Source: Rikenellaceae bacterium (lineage in GTDB: Bacteria; Bacteroidota; Bacteroidia; Bacteroidales; Rikenellaceae). From it: a stretch of 64,000 nucleotides of DNA. Under the pieces are notes generated by a model. The model was not told the DNA's origin. It worked only from the letters and a program-made list of their open reading frames with translations, and did not search any database. How positions within the stretch are numbered: the first letter of the stretch is position 1; each line of letters opens with the position of its first letter. The stretch is taken from assembly GCA_017935625.1 (NCBI GenBank), contig JAGBHC010000024.1, positions 31,354 to 95,353 on the forward strand, read 5' to 3'. This document shows positions 40,248 through 49,673 of the stretch, in pieces. The position numbers were made by a program, and so were the translations under genes.

Positions 40248-41927
40248 ATGAAAAAGTTAGTAGTATTGACGGCGCTGTTGGCCATTGCGGGAAGCTCCGC
40301 ATTTGCCGGCAAGTGCTACAAGAAGATGGTGAAGAAGAGTGAGCAGGTGGAGTACAGTGCCAATCCCGAGTTGCTGACTTTGAAGGGTTCTTCGGTAAAC
40401 GCCGACGTGCGCGTGTCGTTCCCCGGCAAGTACTTCAAGAAGAAGGCGGTGCTCAAGGTGACTCCGGTGCTGGTGTTCGCCGACGGCGAGATTGCCGGCA
40501 CGCCGAAATATCTTCAGGGCGAGAAGGTGTACGATAACTACACCATCATCTCCTACCGCAACGGCGGAACCTACACCCAGAGCGTATCGTTCCCCTACAC
40601 CGACCGGGCGCGTCTTTCGACGCTGGAGCTGCGTGTGGAGGCCAAGTGCGCCAAGGGCAAGTACGCTTCGTTCGCTCCCATTGCCGCCGTGGCCGTGGCT
40701 CAGGGCATCAGCACCGTGCAGAACGACCTCGACTTCGTGGATGCCATGGAGCTCATGAAGGACAACTACAAGAGCGTGACCACCCAGACCCAGAAGGCCG
40801 ATATCATGTACGTCATCAATCAGTGGAACGTCCGCAAGGGCGAGCTCTCCAGCGAGCAGATGAAGGCTTTCGAGGATTTCATCAAGGAGAACATCGGCAA
40901 GGACAACGTCACCCTGAGCAACGTATACGCCAAGGGTTACGCTTCGCCCGACGGTCCCGAGAAGTTCAACGACCAGCTCTCCAAAAAGCGCAGCGAGAGC
41001 GGCAAGGACGCCGTGAAGAAGAACCTCAAGGGTGTGGACGTAGGTTACGACGCTTCGTACTACGGCGAGGACTGGGAAGGCTTCAAGGAGCTGGTAGAGG
41101 CTTCCGATATCAAGGACAAGGAGCTTATTCTCAACGTGCTTCAGATGTACAGCTCTTCGGCCGAGCGCGACCAGGAGATTCGTAACATGTCGTCCGTGTT
41201 CGAGGCGCTGGCCAAGGACGTGCTTCCCAAGCTGCGCCGCACCCAGATGGTCATCGACGCCGACGTGAAGGGCATGACCGACGAGGAGATTGCCGCCGTG
41301 GCCAAGAAGAACTTCAATACGCTCGACTTGGAGGAGATGCTCCACGCCGCTACGCTGACCGACGACTGGCAGACCCGCGCCACCATGTATGCCGCTGCCG
41401 CCAAGAAGTACAACGACGCCCGTGCCTACAACAACCTGGGCGTGTCGCTCTCCCACCTGGGACAGAGTGACAAGGCTCGCGAGGCTTTCGCGCAGGCCGC
41501 CAAGCTGGGCGCTGCACCCGAGATTAACAACAACCTCGTGCTGGCCGCGCTGGTCGAGGGCGATGTGGCCGAGGCCAACAAGTATGTCAATTCGCTGAGC
41601 GGAAGTTCGGCTGCCCGCACCCGTGCGCTGGTGGCCGTAGCCGAAGGCAACTATACCGGTGCCGCCGGTTCGCTGTCGGGTTACAACCTGGCCGTGGCCG
41701 AGGTGCTGAACGGCAATCTGGCTCAGGCCAAGAACGCGCTGAAGGGTATCGATAGCGCCGATGCGGATTATCTGCGTGCCGTGATTGCATCCAAGGAGGG
41801 TAAGAGCTCCGAGGCTGCCGCCAGCCTGAAGGCCGCTTTCGCGAAGGACAAGAGCCTGGTGGAGAAGGCCAAGAACGATGTGAACTTCGCCGACCTGTTC
41901 GGCAGCGACGAGTTCCTCGCTCTCTAA
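40248..41927 (+). CDS. Exported OmpA-like/TPR envelope protein
   Basis: The 559-residue protein has a signal peptide (cut near AFA-GKC at 20-23). The N-terminal beta-rich region (about 30-150) carries Lys-rich strands (SVNADVRVSFPGKYFKKKAVLKVTPVLVF). An OmpA-like region follows (about 215-300, VTLSNVYAKGYASPDGPEKFN, LSKKRSESGKDAVKKNL). The C-terminal half has TPR-like helical repeats (ARAYNNLGVSLSHLGQSDKAREAFAQAAKLG, then Ala-rich pairs). The uniform, biased codon choice is like that of rpsO and pnp, which suggests high expression. It probably sits in the periplasm bound to peptidoglycan or at the outer membrane. Similar proteins exist across Bacteroidales, with no assigned role that I can name. 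Confidence 0.8.
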   Translation: MKKLVVLTALLAIAGSSAFAGKCYKKMVKKSEQVEYSANPELLTLKGSSVNADVRVSFPGKYFKKKAVLKVTPVLVFADGEIAGTPKYLQGEKVYDNYTIISYRNGGTYTQSVSFPYTDRARLSTLELRVEAKCAKGKYASFAPIAAVAVAQGISTVQNDLDFVDAMELMKDNYKSVTTQTQKADIMYVINQWNVRKGELSSEQMKAFEDFIKENIGKDNVTLSNVYAKGYASPDGPEKFNDQLSKKRSESGKDAVKKNLKGVDVGYDASYYGEDWEGFKELVEASDIKDKELILNVLQMYSSSAERDQEIRNMSSVFEALAKDVLPKLRRTQMVIDADVKGMTDEEIAAVAKKNFNTLDLEEMLHAATLTDDWQTRATMYAAAAKKYNDARAYNNLGVSLSHLGQSDKAREAFAQAAKLGAAPEINNNLVLAALVEGDVAEANKYVNSLSGSSAARTRALVAVAEGNYTGAAGSLSGYNLAVAEVLNGNLAQAKNALKGIDSADADYLRAVIASKEGKSSEAAASLKAAFAKDKSLVEKAKNDVNFADLFGSDEFLAL

Positions 41928-41999
41928 GTAACGGACGGCGGGACCGACGCTCCGGACAACGGATTCCGGAACCGGTTCTTCGGACCGCAGCAAAGACGG

Positions 42000-42048
42000 G
42001 TTGCGGGCAGCGGGCGCCTCGGGGCGCTCATTGCCCGCAACTTTTTTT
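42000..42048 (+). terminator. Rho-independent terminator after the OmpA/TPR gene
   Basis: A 10-bp outer stem GTTGCGGGCA / TGCCCGCAAC with a nested GCGCC / GGCGC stem, followed by TTTTTTT. Confidence 0.85.
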
Positions 42049-42245
42049 GCGGTGCGGCGGGTTGCAAAATTCGATAATTGTATGTAAATTGCACTCTCTA
42101 TCGGCCCGGACGGGGTGTCCGGCAGAGCCGGCGAGAATCGAGTATTAACGGCATGCGTTTCCGGTTTTCGGGGAATAAGGCTCCCTCCCTTTCGCTGCGG
42201 AGGGCGTTTCCGGCGGAAAGAGATGCGTGCGAAAAACAGGCGAAT

Positions 42246-43124
42246 ATGGAGTATTCCAATCTTTTGAATGAATACGGACCGGCCGACAGTCCGGAGACCG
42301 TGGCTGCGAAGGTGGCCGAATGCAGGGCGAAAGCCGTTGCGAACCGGACCGAGGAGGTCTACAAGATGTGTTATTCGTGCATCGACCTCACTACGCTGAG
42401 CTGCAACGACAGCGAGTCGAGCGTCAGGGAGTTCGTGCGCAAGGCGGTCGAGTTCAGGTCGAATTTCCCCTCGATTCCCGACGTGGCCTCCATCTGCATC
42501 TATCCGTCGTTCGTGGAGACGGTGGGCGTGGCGCTCGGCGAGAGCAACATCGGCATCACCAGCGTGTCGGGCGGATTCCCCGCCTCGCAGACCTTTCTGG
42601 AGGTGAAGATGCTGGAGACGGCCATGGCCGTGGAGAACGGGGCCGACGAGATAGACATCGTGCTCAATGTGGGCAAGATGCTGAGCGGCCGCTACGACGA
42701 GGCCGCCAACGAGGTGGAGGTGCTGCGCGGCGAAGTGGGGCGCGAAACGGTGCTCAAGGTGATTATCGAGAGCGGTGCGCTCAAAACCCCCGAGCTGATT
42801 CGCAAGGCGAGTCTGCTGTCGATGCTGGCCGGGGCCGATTTCGTGAAGACCTCTACGGGTAAAATCGATGTGGCCGCCACGCCCGAAGCGGCGGTGGTGA
42901 TGTGTACCGCGGTGCGCGACTATTGGCTTCGCAGCGGTCGCAAGGTGGGCTTCAAGGCTGCCGGCGGCGTAAGGAGTGCGGAGGAGTCGGCGCTCTATTA
43001 CACCATCGTGGAGCAGATTCTGGGCAGCGAGTGGTGCAATCCGTCGCTTTTCAGAATCGGTGCGTCGTCGCTGGCCAACAATCTCGTTTCGGCTATCGAA
43101 AAGAGGGAGGTCCGGTATTTCTGA
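42246..43124 (+). CDS. deoC: Deoxyribose-phosphate aldolase
   Basis: Cleaves 2-deoxyribose-5-phosphate to acetaldehyde and glyceraldehyde-3-phosphate in deoxynucleoside salvage. The 292-residue class I aldolase has CSCIDLTTLSCNDS near the N terminus, DEIDIVLNVGKMLSGRYDEA, KVIIESGALKTPELIRKAS, ADFVKTSTGK (Schiff-base lysine region) and VGFKAAGGVRSAEE (second conserved lysine). The longer N-terminal form is like those of Bacteroidetes and eukaryotes. The ATG at 42246 is chosen; the upstream frame lacks homology-like sequence. The 318-base gap before it holds only the terminator. Confidence 0.95.
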   Translation: MEYSNLLNEYGPADSPETVAAKVAECRAKAVANRTEEVYKMCYSCIDLTTLSCNDSESSVREFVRKAVEFRSNFPSIPDVASICIYPSFVETVGVALGESNIGITSVSGGFPASQTFLEVKMLETAMAVENGADEIDIVLNVGKMLSGRYDEAANEVEVLRGEVGRETVLKVIIESGALKTPELIRKASLLSMLAGADFVKTSTGKIDVAATPEAAVVMCTAVRDYWLRSGRKVGFKAAGGVRSAEESALYYTIVEQILGSEWCNPSLFRIGASSLANNLVSAIEKREVRYF

Positions 43125-43155
43125 CGGCAAGACGGGAAAGTTCACGATATAGGAG

Positions 43156-43193
43156 GCGGGTATCCGGAAGACGGATGCCCGCTTCTGGTTTTT
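43156..43193 (+). terminator. Rho-independent terminator after deoC
   Basis: An 11-bp stem GCGGGTATCCG / CGGATGCCCGC with one G-T pair, then TTCTGGTTTTT. The following 200 bases (to 43399) show no feature I can support. Confidence 0.7.
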
Positions 43194-43399
43194 CGTCTTT
43201 CGCTTCGGGGGGCTCTCTTCTTCGGGGGCCTGTTTCCCGGGCTGTCCGTGCCGCCTCGAAGCGCGGATGTTTCTGCTCCGGAACCGGTCCGGCCGCGAAT
43301 GGCCGGAGGCGGGGATGAAGGATGACGGCCGGTGTTCGGCGGAGGGATGTACGGGTGCCCTTGTGCGGGATGGCCGGTTCCCGGCGGGGCCGTTCGGAG

Positions 43400-44188
43400 C
43401 TAAGCCGAGGCGGGTTTGCGCACCAGGTAGATTGTTTCGGGGCGGAGGGCGTAGCGCGCGGCCTGCTCGGGGGTGAAACGTGCGGCGTAGTCGAGCTCCT
43501 CGACCCGGAATCCGCTTTCGCGCAGCCGGTCGGCGTAGTCGCGGCCGTAGTTGCGCCGGTGGTCGTATTGTCCGAAGATGCGGGTCCGTTCGGCCGGGTC
43601 GGTGACGCTGTCATCCTCGAAGGTCTTTTCGAGCTGCGGGTCTACGGGCGAGAGCAGAACGCCCCAGCCGCCGGGACGCATGACGCGGTACATTTCGCGC
43701 ATGGCCAGCCGGTCGTCGATGACGTGTTCGAGGATGTGGTTGCAGAATATCACCTCGAAACTCGCATCGGGAAAGGGAATCTGCTGCACGTCCATCTTGA
43801 CCCGGGCCAGCGGACTCTCCAGGTCGGCCGTCACGTAGTGCTGCGCGGCCCCCATGCGGGCGAACATCTTCTCGAACCGCTTGAGAAAGCAGGCTTCGGG
43901 GGCGATGTGCAGCGTGCGGTGGGGCCGGGCGAAGAAGTCGGTTTCGCGCTGCAGGTAGAGCCACAGCAGGCGGTGCCGCTCCAGGGCGAGGCAATTGGGA
44001 CAGAGGGCGTTCTCGCGCGGAGTCACATAGCCGTAGGGCAGCAGCCTGCGCAGCCCCGCCCCGCAGACCGGGCAGCGGAACCGCCGGCCGCGGAGAAAGA
44101 GTCCCGCCAGCGGAACGGCCCATCCCGCGATGCGCTGGATGTGGCGGCGCGGAATGCGGTTGAGCAGGTATTTGATGAGTCTTTTCAT
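43400..44188 (-). CDS. SAM-dependent methyltransferase with an N-terminal zinc ribbon
   Basis: In this 262-residue protein, residues 35-70 hold CPVCGAGLRRLLPYGY and ENALCPNCLALERHR, a CxxC...CxxC zinc ribbon. A class I methyltransferase core follows: LHIAPEACFLKRFEK, MDVQQIPFPDASFEVIFCNHILEHVIDDRLAMREMYRVMRPGGWGVLLSPV (motifs II-IV of the Methyltransf_11 type). The zinc ribbon ahead of the core is like that of RlmA-type rRNA methyltransferases, but the overall sequence is different. The substrate is unknown. It is 19 bases after xseB on the same strand, so it is the last gene of the xseA-xseB operon. Confidence 0.82.
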   Translation of the reverse strand: MKRLIKYLLNRIPRRHIQRIAGWAVPLAGLFLRGRRFRCPVCGAGLRRLLPYGYVTPRENALCPNCLALERHRLLWLYLQRETDFFARPHRTLHIAPEACFLKRFEKMFARMGAAQHYVTADLESPLARVKMDVQQIPFPDASFEVIFCNHILEHVIDDRLAMREMYRVMRPGGWGVLLSPVDPQLEKTFEDDSVTDPAERTRIFGQYDHRRNYGRDYADRLRESGFRVEELDYAARFTPEQAARYALRPETIYLVRKPASA

Positions 44189-44207
44189 GGTCCGTGTCGT
44201 GTTGCGT

Positions 44208-44417
44208 CTACTCCTGCTGTCCGGGGTCGTCCAATGTGCGTGCCACCTCCTTTTCGGCCCGCAGCAGCTTCTCGCGGCAGAGGGCGATGAGCTCCGTGGC
44301 GCGTTTCACCTCGGCTGCGAGGGTGTCCACGTCGAGCTGGCTGTCGTTGAATTTGCGCAGGATGGCTTCCACTTCGGCCATCGCTTCGCCGTAACTGATT
44401 TTACTGTTTTTTGCCAT
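44208..44417 (-). CDS. xseB: Exodeoxyribonuclease VII small subunit
   Basis: The 69-residue, fully helical protein has YGEAMAEVEAILRKFNDSQLDVDTLAAEVKRATELIALCREKL, the XseB signature. It binds the coiled-coil region of XseA to form exonuclease VII, which degrades single-stranded DNA from both ends. The ATG lies within the xseA 3' end (17-base overlap), so translation is probably coupled. Confidence 0.93.
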   Translation of the reverse strand: MAKNSKISYGEAMAEVEAILRKFNDSQLDVDTLAAEVKRATELIALCREKLLRAEKEVARTLDDPGQQE

Positions 44418-45738
44418 ATCCGGTCACTTTTGCTTTTATTTCACCTTTGCCGAGCGTGATGTCGAGCACCTCGCCCGGAGCGGCGTCGGCGGCATCGTGC
44501 AGGGCGCTGCCGCCCCGGCGCACGATGGCGAATCCCAATGCCAGGATGTTGTCGGGTTTGCGGCTCTCCACCAGACCTTGCTGCATGGCGAGTTTCTCGT
44601 GCTGCCGGGCGAAGAAGCCGGTGCAGAGCTGGGGAAGCCGCTGGGTCAGGTGGCGGAGCCGCATGCGCTCCTCCGAGAGCAGGGCGTCGCCCTGCCGCCG
44701 GAGCTCCGCCGAGAGGAGGCAGAGCCGCATCTCCAGTTTGCGCGTCACCCCCGCCGACTGTTCGCGGATGCGGAACGAGACCTGCTCCAGCCGCCGTTTC
44801 CGTTCCTCGAGCAGGGTGCGTGCGGCTTGTGCCACGCGCAGCCCGGCCTCTTCCAGCCGGGCGTCGAATTCCCCCGCCCGCTCCACCAGCCAGCCGGCTA
44901 CCGCGGTGGGGGTCTTGAGCATTCTGGCCGCGACCAGGTCGGCCACGCTGCGGTCCTTGTCGTGTCCGATGCCGGTGAGGACCGGCAGCGGGAACTGGGC
45001 CACGTAGCTGCACAGGCGGTAGGAGTTGAAGCACGACAGGTCGCTCTGCGAACCTCCGCCGCGGATGAGCGCCACGGCATCGAAAGAGTCGCTGCGTTCG
45101 GCCACGGCGCACAGGGCCGCGATGATGGACTCCTCGGCGCCGTCGCCCTGCATGAAGGCGTCGAAAAGCTCGGTGTCGAACCGGTAGCCGCTGCGGGCGA
45201 GTTCGTTCATGAAGTCCTGAAATCCGGCGGCGTTGCGGCTCGAGACCACCGCCACGCGCTGCACCACCGGCGGAAACTCCAGTCCGCGGTTCATGTCGAA
45301 CACCCCGTCGGCCTGCAGCCGGTCGATGGTCTGCTGCCGGCGCCGTTCCATGTCGCCGAGTGTGTAGGCGGGGTCGATGTCGGTAATCTGAAGTGAGAGG
45401 CCGTAGAGTTCGTGATACGAAACCGACACCCTCACCATCACCTTCATTCCTACGGCCAGAGCGTTCCCGGTCGCGGAGCGGAAATAGGAGTCGATGGCGG
45501 CGTAGTGGCTGCGCCAGATGACCGCCGGAGCCTTGGCCGTGGGGATGGCCGTGCGTGCGAGGTTGCGGTCGCTCTCCGACTTCTCCACCAGTTCGAGGTA
45601 GCAGTGGCCGGAGTAGTTCACTTTCATCTCGCTGATTTCGGCGCTGACCCACACGGGCAGCGGCAACCCTTCGGCGAGCGTCCGTTTAATCCGCTGCTGG
45701 AGTTGCGAAAGGGTGAGTGTGTTCGGTCTGTTTTCCAT
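44401..45738 (-). CDS. xseA: Exodeoxyribonuclease VII large subunit
   Basis: The 445-residue protein has an N-terminal OB-fold (about 5-105, LPVWVSAEISEMKVNYSGHCYLELVEK) and a catalytic domain (VVQRVAVVSSRNAAGFQDFMNEL, ALIRGGGSQSDLSCFNSYRLCSYVAQFPLPVLTGIGHDKDRSVADLVA). A long coiled coil (about 310-400) and a C-terminal GFAIVRRGGSAL segment follow. ATG 45738 is selected by alignment to the OB-fold start; an in-frame upstream extension is Arg/Pro-rich and not conserved-looking. The 278 bases upstream (45739-46016) hold nothing except the divergent prfA promoter. Confidence 0.95.
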   Translation of the reverse strand: MENRPNTLTLSQLQQRIKRTLAEGLPLPVWVSAEISEMKVNYSGHCYLELVEKSESDRNLARTAIPTAKAPAVIWRSHYAAIDSYFRSATGNALAVGMKVMVRVSVSYHELYGLSLQITDIDPAYTLGDMERRRQQTIDRLQADGVFDMNRGLEFPPVVQRVAVVSSRNAAGFQDFMNELARSGYRFDTELFDAFMQGDGAEESIIAALCAVAERSDSFDAVALIRGGGSQSDLSCFNSYRLCSYVAQFPLPVLTGIGHDKDRSVADLVAARMLKTPTAVAGWLVERAGEFDARLEEAGLRVAQAARTLLEERKRRLEQVSFRIREQSAGVTRKLEMRLCLLSAELRRQGDALLSEERMRLRHLTQRLPQLCTGFFARQHEKLAMQQGLVESRKPDNILALGFAIVRRGGSALHDAADAAPGEVLDITLGKGEIKAKVTGYGKKQ

Positions 45739-45987
45739 GCGTCGAGGTGCCGTTTGCGGGTCGGTCCGTCTTCTCTCTCCGCTCCGGGGTGCCGGGCCGG
45801 CGGTCCGCTTCCGGAGGAAAGAGGGTGTAAATATAGCGCTTCGGGGCGAGAAAAACAAACGGGGAATCCCGGTCCGAAGGCGCCCCGACGGCGTGTAACC
45901 GCCTTGTCCGCAGGCGGGTATGCGGGTCGTGCGGGCGGGGCGGTCATTCGGCGTGCGATTATATTAGGCGGATTGGAGTTAAATTTT

Positions 45988-45995
45988 TACCTTTG
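45988..45995 (+). promoter_or_regulatory. -7 promoter element of prfA
   Basis: TACCTTTG, 21 bases upstream of the prfA ATG. It overlaps a TTG that could be misread as the start. Confidence 0.6.
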
Positions 45996-46016
45996 CAGTC
46001 AGAAAAATCCACCCTT

Positions 46017-47108
46017 ATGGCAGACAATTCGATTTTGACCAGACTCGACGGCCTGAAACTCAAATACGAGGAGACCGGACAGAAGATGACCGACCCGGAG
46101 GTAATCGCCGACGTGAAGAAGTTCGTGCAGCTCAACAAGGAGTACAAGGAGCTGCAACCCATTATAGAGACCAGCGAGAGGTATCGCACAGCCATCGCCA
46201 ATCTGGCGGAGGCCAAGGACGTGCTGGCCAATGAGAAGGACGAGGAGTTCCGGGAGATGGCCCGCATGGAGGTGGCCGAGCTGGAGCCTGCCATCGCGCA
46301 GATGGAGGAGGAGATAAAGCTGCTCCTGATTCCCAAGGACCCGCAGGACGAGAAGAACGCCATTCTCGAAATCCGCGGTGGTACGGGCGGCGACGAGGCG
46401 GCCATTTTCGCCGGCGACCTGCTGCGCATGTACACCAAATACATTGAGAGCAAGGGGTGGAAGTACGAGATAAACTCGTTCAGCGAGGGCAGTTCGGGCG
46501 GCTACAAGGTGGTGGTGCTCAAGGTGACCGGCAGCGGAGTGTACGGCACGCTGAAGTACGAGTCGGGCGTCCACCGCGTGCAGCGCGTGCCGCAGACCGA
46601 GACCCAGGGGCGCGTGCACACCTCGGCGGCGTCGGTGGCGGTGCTGCCCGAGGCCGAGGAGTTCGACGTGGAGATTAGCATGAACGACATCCGCAAGGAT
46701 ATCTTCTGCGCTTCGGGTCCGGGCGGCCAGTCGGTGAACACCACCTATTCGGCCATCCGTCTGACCCACATCCCCACGGGCATCGTGGTGCAGTGTCAGG
46801 ACCAGAAGTCGCAGCTCAAGAACTTCGACAAGGCGCTGGAGGAGCTGCGCACGCGCGTCTTCAACCTCGAGTACGCCAAATATCTGGACGAAATCGCCAG
46901 CAAGCGCAAAACGATGGTCTCCACAGGCGACCGCAGCGCCAAAATCCGCACCTACAACTACCCCCAGGGGCGCATCACCGACCATCGCATCAACTACACG
47001 ATTTACAACCTCTCGGCCTTCATGGACGGCGACATCCAGGACTGCATCGACCACCTCATCGTGGCCGAGAACGCCGAGCGGCTCAAGGAGAGCGAGGGGG
47101 CGCTCTGA
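46017..47108 (+). CDS. prfA: Peptide chain release factor 1
   Basis: Reads UAA and UAG stop codons and triggers peptide release. The 363-residue protein has a helical N-terminal domain, LEIRGGTGGDEAAIFAGDLLRMY, the codon-recognition part ending in HRVQRVPQTETQGRVHTSAASV with the PxT-type loop, and CASGPGGQSVNTTYSAIRLTHIPTG with the catalytic GGQ. RTYNYPQGRITDHRINYTIYNL is the RF1 C-terminal signature. ATG 46017 fits the promoter position and family length. Confidence 0.96.
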   Translation: MADNSILTRLDGLKLKYEETGQKMTDPEVIADVKKFVQLNKEYKELQPIIETSERYRTAIANLAEAKDVLANEKDEEFREMARMEVAELEPAIAQMEEEIKLLLIPKDPQDEKNAILEIRGGTGGDEAAIFAGDLLRMYTKYIESKGWKYEINSFSEGSSGGYKVVVLKVTGSGVYGTLKYESGVHRVQRVPQTETQGRVHTSAASVAVLPEAEEFDVEISMNDIRKDIFCASGPGGQSVNTTYSAIRLTHIPTGIVVQCQDQKSQLKNFDKALEELRTRVFNLEYAKYLDEIASKRKTMVSTGDRSAKIRTYNYPQGRITDHRINYTIYNLSAFMDGDIQDCIDHLIVAENAERLKESEGAL

Positions 47109-47131
47109 GTGCGCCGGAAGCACGAATCGCG

Positions 47132-47167
47132 ATACGGCGGCCCGATTGACGGCCGCCGTATTCGTTT
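47132..47167 (+). terminator. Rho-independent terminator after prfA
   Basis: An 11-bp stem ATACGGCGGCC / GGCCGCCGTAT followed by TCGTTT, 24 bases after the stop. Confidence 0.7.
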
Positions 47168-47312
47168 GGCGTCCGTCCGCAGCAGGGCCCGTTTTTCCGG
47201 TCGGGGCGTCCGGGCCGCCTTGCGAACGGTTTTTCCGTACCCCGACGGCTTCGCCGCGGGCGCTTCCGCCCGGCAAAATGGGGGCGGACTTGTTTTCGCC
47301 CCGGCTTATTCG

Positions 47313-47320
47313 TACCTTTG
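47313..47320 (+). promoter_or_regulatory. -7 promoter element of priA
   Basis: TACCTTTG, 18 bases upstream of the ATG. The TTG inside it would extend the frame by 7 residues but overlaps the promoter. Confidence 0.6.
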
Positions 47321-47338
47321 TGTGAGATATGGGTTGCA

Positions 47339-49606
47339 ATGGATTCCGAATTTGAGAAATATGCCGACATCGTGTTGCCGCTGGCCGGACCGGTCTTTAC
47401 GTTCGGGGTGGGCGGGGAGCTGGCCGCAAGGCTCGCGCCGGGACACGGCGTGGCGGTGCAGCTCGGTGCGCGCAAGATATATACGGGCATCGTATGGCGC
47501 CTGCACTCCGAGCGTCCCGCATGCCGCACGGTGAAGGGCATCGAACGGCTGCTCTACGACGAGCCGCTGATGAACGGCGGACAGATGCGTCTGTGGGAGT
47601 GGATAGCCGACTACTACATGTGCTCGCTGGGCGAGGTGATGCGTGCCGCGCTGCCCTCGCTGCTCAAGCCGCTGGGCTTCTCGCAGGAGGAGTTCGACCT
47701 GCGGTGTTTCCGCCCCCGCACCCTGAAGTGGGTGTCGCTCGCGGCGCGGACGGCGACTGCCGAAGCGTTGAACGAGACGTTCGAACGCCTCAAGAGGGCT
47801 CCGCGGCAGTACGAGGCGCTCATAGAGCTGGCCGATGCGCTGGGGGGCGAGCTCTTCGGGGGCGCGGTTCCGGCCCGGCGGGTGACCTCCGATACGGCGG
47901 TGCTGCGGGCGCTGGAGAAGAAGGGAATCGTGACGGTGGAGGAGCGCGAAGCAGCCGGTCCGCAGGCCGTGGAGGGGGAGTTCGTGCTGCCCCTCCTGTC
48001 GGAGGCCCAGCAGGGTGCCGCCCGGCAGATACGGGAGCAGTGGCAGAGGCTCGACACGGTGCTGCTGCATGGCGCCACGGGGAGCGGAAAGACCGAGATA
48101 TACATCACCCTGATGGCCGAGCAGCTGGCTGCCGGCCGGGACGTGCTGATGCTCGTGCCTGAAATCGCGCTCACGGCCCAGCTCATCGCCCGCCTGCGCC
48201 GGGTGTTCGGCGACAGGGTCACCTCCTATCATTCGGGACTCACCGACCGGCAGCGCACCGAGACCTATCTGCGCCTGAACCGCAGCCGGGGCGGCGAAGT
48301 GGTGGTGGGGGTGAGGTCGTCGCTTTTCCTGCCGCTCCGGCATCTGGGGCTCGTCGTGGTGGACGAGGAGCACGACGGCAGTTTCAAGCAGAGCGACCCG
48401 GCTCCGCGCTACAATGCCCGCGACTGTGCCGTGGTGATGACCCGTCTGTGCGGGTGCAAATGCCTGATGGGCAGTGCGACCCCCTCGCTCGAAAGCTACA
48501 TGAACGGGCTGAGCGGCAAATACGGCGCCGTGCGGCTCGGCGAGCGCTACGGCGGGGCGCAGCTGCCCCGCATCGTGGTCTCCGACACCTTGCGGGCCGC
48601 CCGGCGCAACGAGCGGCGGAGCCACTTCAACCGCGACTTGCTCGACCGCATGGCCGGGGCGCTGGAGCGCGGCGAACAGGTGATGCTGTTTCAGAACCGC
48701 CGCGGATTCTCCCCCTACGTCGAGTGCGACGATTGCGGCTGGACGGCCCGGTGCCCCCACTGCAACGTCACCCTCACCCTGCACAAGTCCGAACATGCGC
48801 TCCGGTGCCACTATTGCGGCTACCGGAGCGATGTCCCGGTCCGGTGCCCCTCGTGCGGGGTGGGGACCCCCTCGCCCAAGGGGTTCGGCACCGAAAAGGT
48901 GGAGGATGAAATCGCCGCGCTGTTTCCCCGGGCGCGGGTGGCCCGCCTGGACCGCGACACCACCCGTTCGCGAAGCGGCTACGAGCGGATTATCGGCGAC
49001 TTCGAGGCGGGACGCACCGACATACTGGTGGGCACACAGATGATAACCAAGGGGTTCGACTTCTCGCGGGTTTCGCTGGTGGGGATTCTCAATGCCGACA
49101 ACCTGCTCAACTATCCCGACTTCCGGGCGGGCGAACGGGCCTTTCAGCTGATGACCCAGGTGGCGGGCCGGGCCGGTCGCGGGCAGGTGGCGGGCGAGGT
49201 GGTCATTCAGACTTCGCAGCCCGCGCATCCCGTCGTCGTGCAGGTCGTCGCCGGGGATTACGAGGCGATGGCCCGCACCCAGCTGGCCGACCGTCAGGCC
49301 TTTTTCTATCCGCCCTACGGCCGGCTGGCGGCTTTGACGCTCAAATCGGGCGACCATGCCCGGCTGCATGCGGCGGCGGCGGAGTTCGGCGAGCGGCTGA
49401 GACGGATATTCGGACGCCGGCTGCTGGGGCCCCAGCCTCCCGCCGTGGACCGAATCAAGGGCGAACACCTGCTTTCGTTCCTGCTCAAAATCGAGGGCGG
49501 ACGCTCTTTCGCGCAGGCCCGGCGGCTGCTGGCCGAGGAGATGGCCCGGCTGCTTTCGGATGCGCGTTACAGGTCGGTGAAGGTGGTGTGCAACATCGAG
49601 CCGTAG
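47339..49606 (+). CDS. priA: Primosomal protein N' (replication restart helicase PriA)
   Basis: 3'-5' helicase that reloads the replisome at stalled forks. The 755-residue protein has an N-terminal DNA-binding part (1-180), then the helicase: LLHGATGSGKTEIYITLM (Walker A), VVVDEEHDGSFKQSDPAPRYNARDCAVV (DEEH Walker B), LMGSATPSLESY. The zinc-binding insert (ECDDCGWTARCPHCNVTL, CHYCGYRSDVPVRCPSCG, eight cysteines) comes next, then helicase lobe 2 (ILVGTQMITKGFDFSRVSLVGILNAD) and QVAGRAGRG. The start at ATG 47339 is favoured by the promoter. Confidence 0.95.
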   Translation: MDSEFEKYADIVLPLAGPVFTFGVGGELAARLAPGHGVAVQLGARKIYTGIVWRLHSERPACRTVKGIERLLYDEPLMNGGQMRLWEWIADYYMCSLGEVMRAALPSLLKPLGFSQEEFDLRCFRPRTLKWVSLAARTATAEALNETFERLKRAPRQYEALIELADALGGELFGGAVPARRVTSDTAVLRALEKKGIVTVEEREAAGPQAVEGEFVLPLLSEAQQGAARQIREQWQRLDTVLLHGATGSGKTEIYITLMAEQLAAGRDVLMLVPEIALTAQLIARLRRVFGDRVTSYHSGLTDRQRTETYLRLNRSRGGEVVVGVRSSLFLPLRHLGLVVVDEEHDGSFKQSDPAPRYNARDCAVVMTRLCGCKCLMGSATPSLESYMNGLSGKYGAVRLGERYGGAQLPRIVVSDTLRAARRNERRSHFNRDLLDRMAGALERGEQVMLFQNRRGFSPYVECDDCGWTARCPHCNVTLTLHKSEHALRCHYCGYRSDVPVRCPSCGVGTPSPKGFGTEKVEDEIAALFPRARVARLDRDTTRSRSGYERIIGDFEAGRTDILVGTQMITKGFDFSRVSLVGILNADNLLNYPDFRAGERAFQLMTQVAGRAGRGQVAGEVVIQTSQPAHPVVVQVVAGDYEAMARTQLADRQAFFYPPYGRLAALTLKSGDHARLHAAAAEFGERLRRIFGRRLLGPQPPAVDRIKGEHLLSFLLKIEGGRSFAQARRLLAEEMARLLSDARYRSVKVVCNIEP

Positions 49607-49673
49607 GAGGGCAGGGGGCTGGCGCCGGGGGCGGAACGGCGGGCGGAGAATCGAACGGAAACGAATCTGAGAT

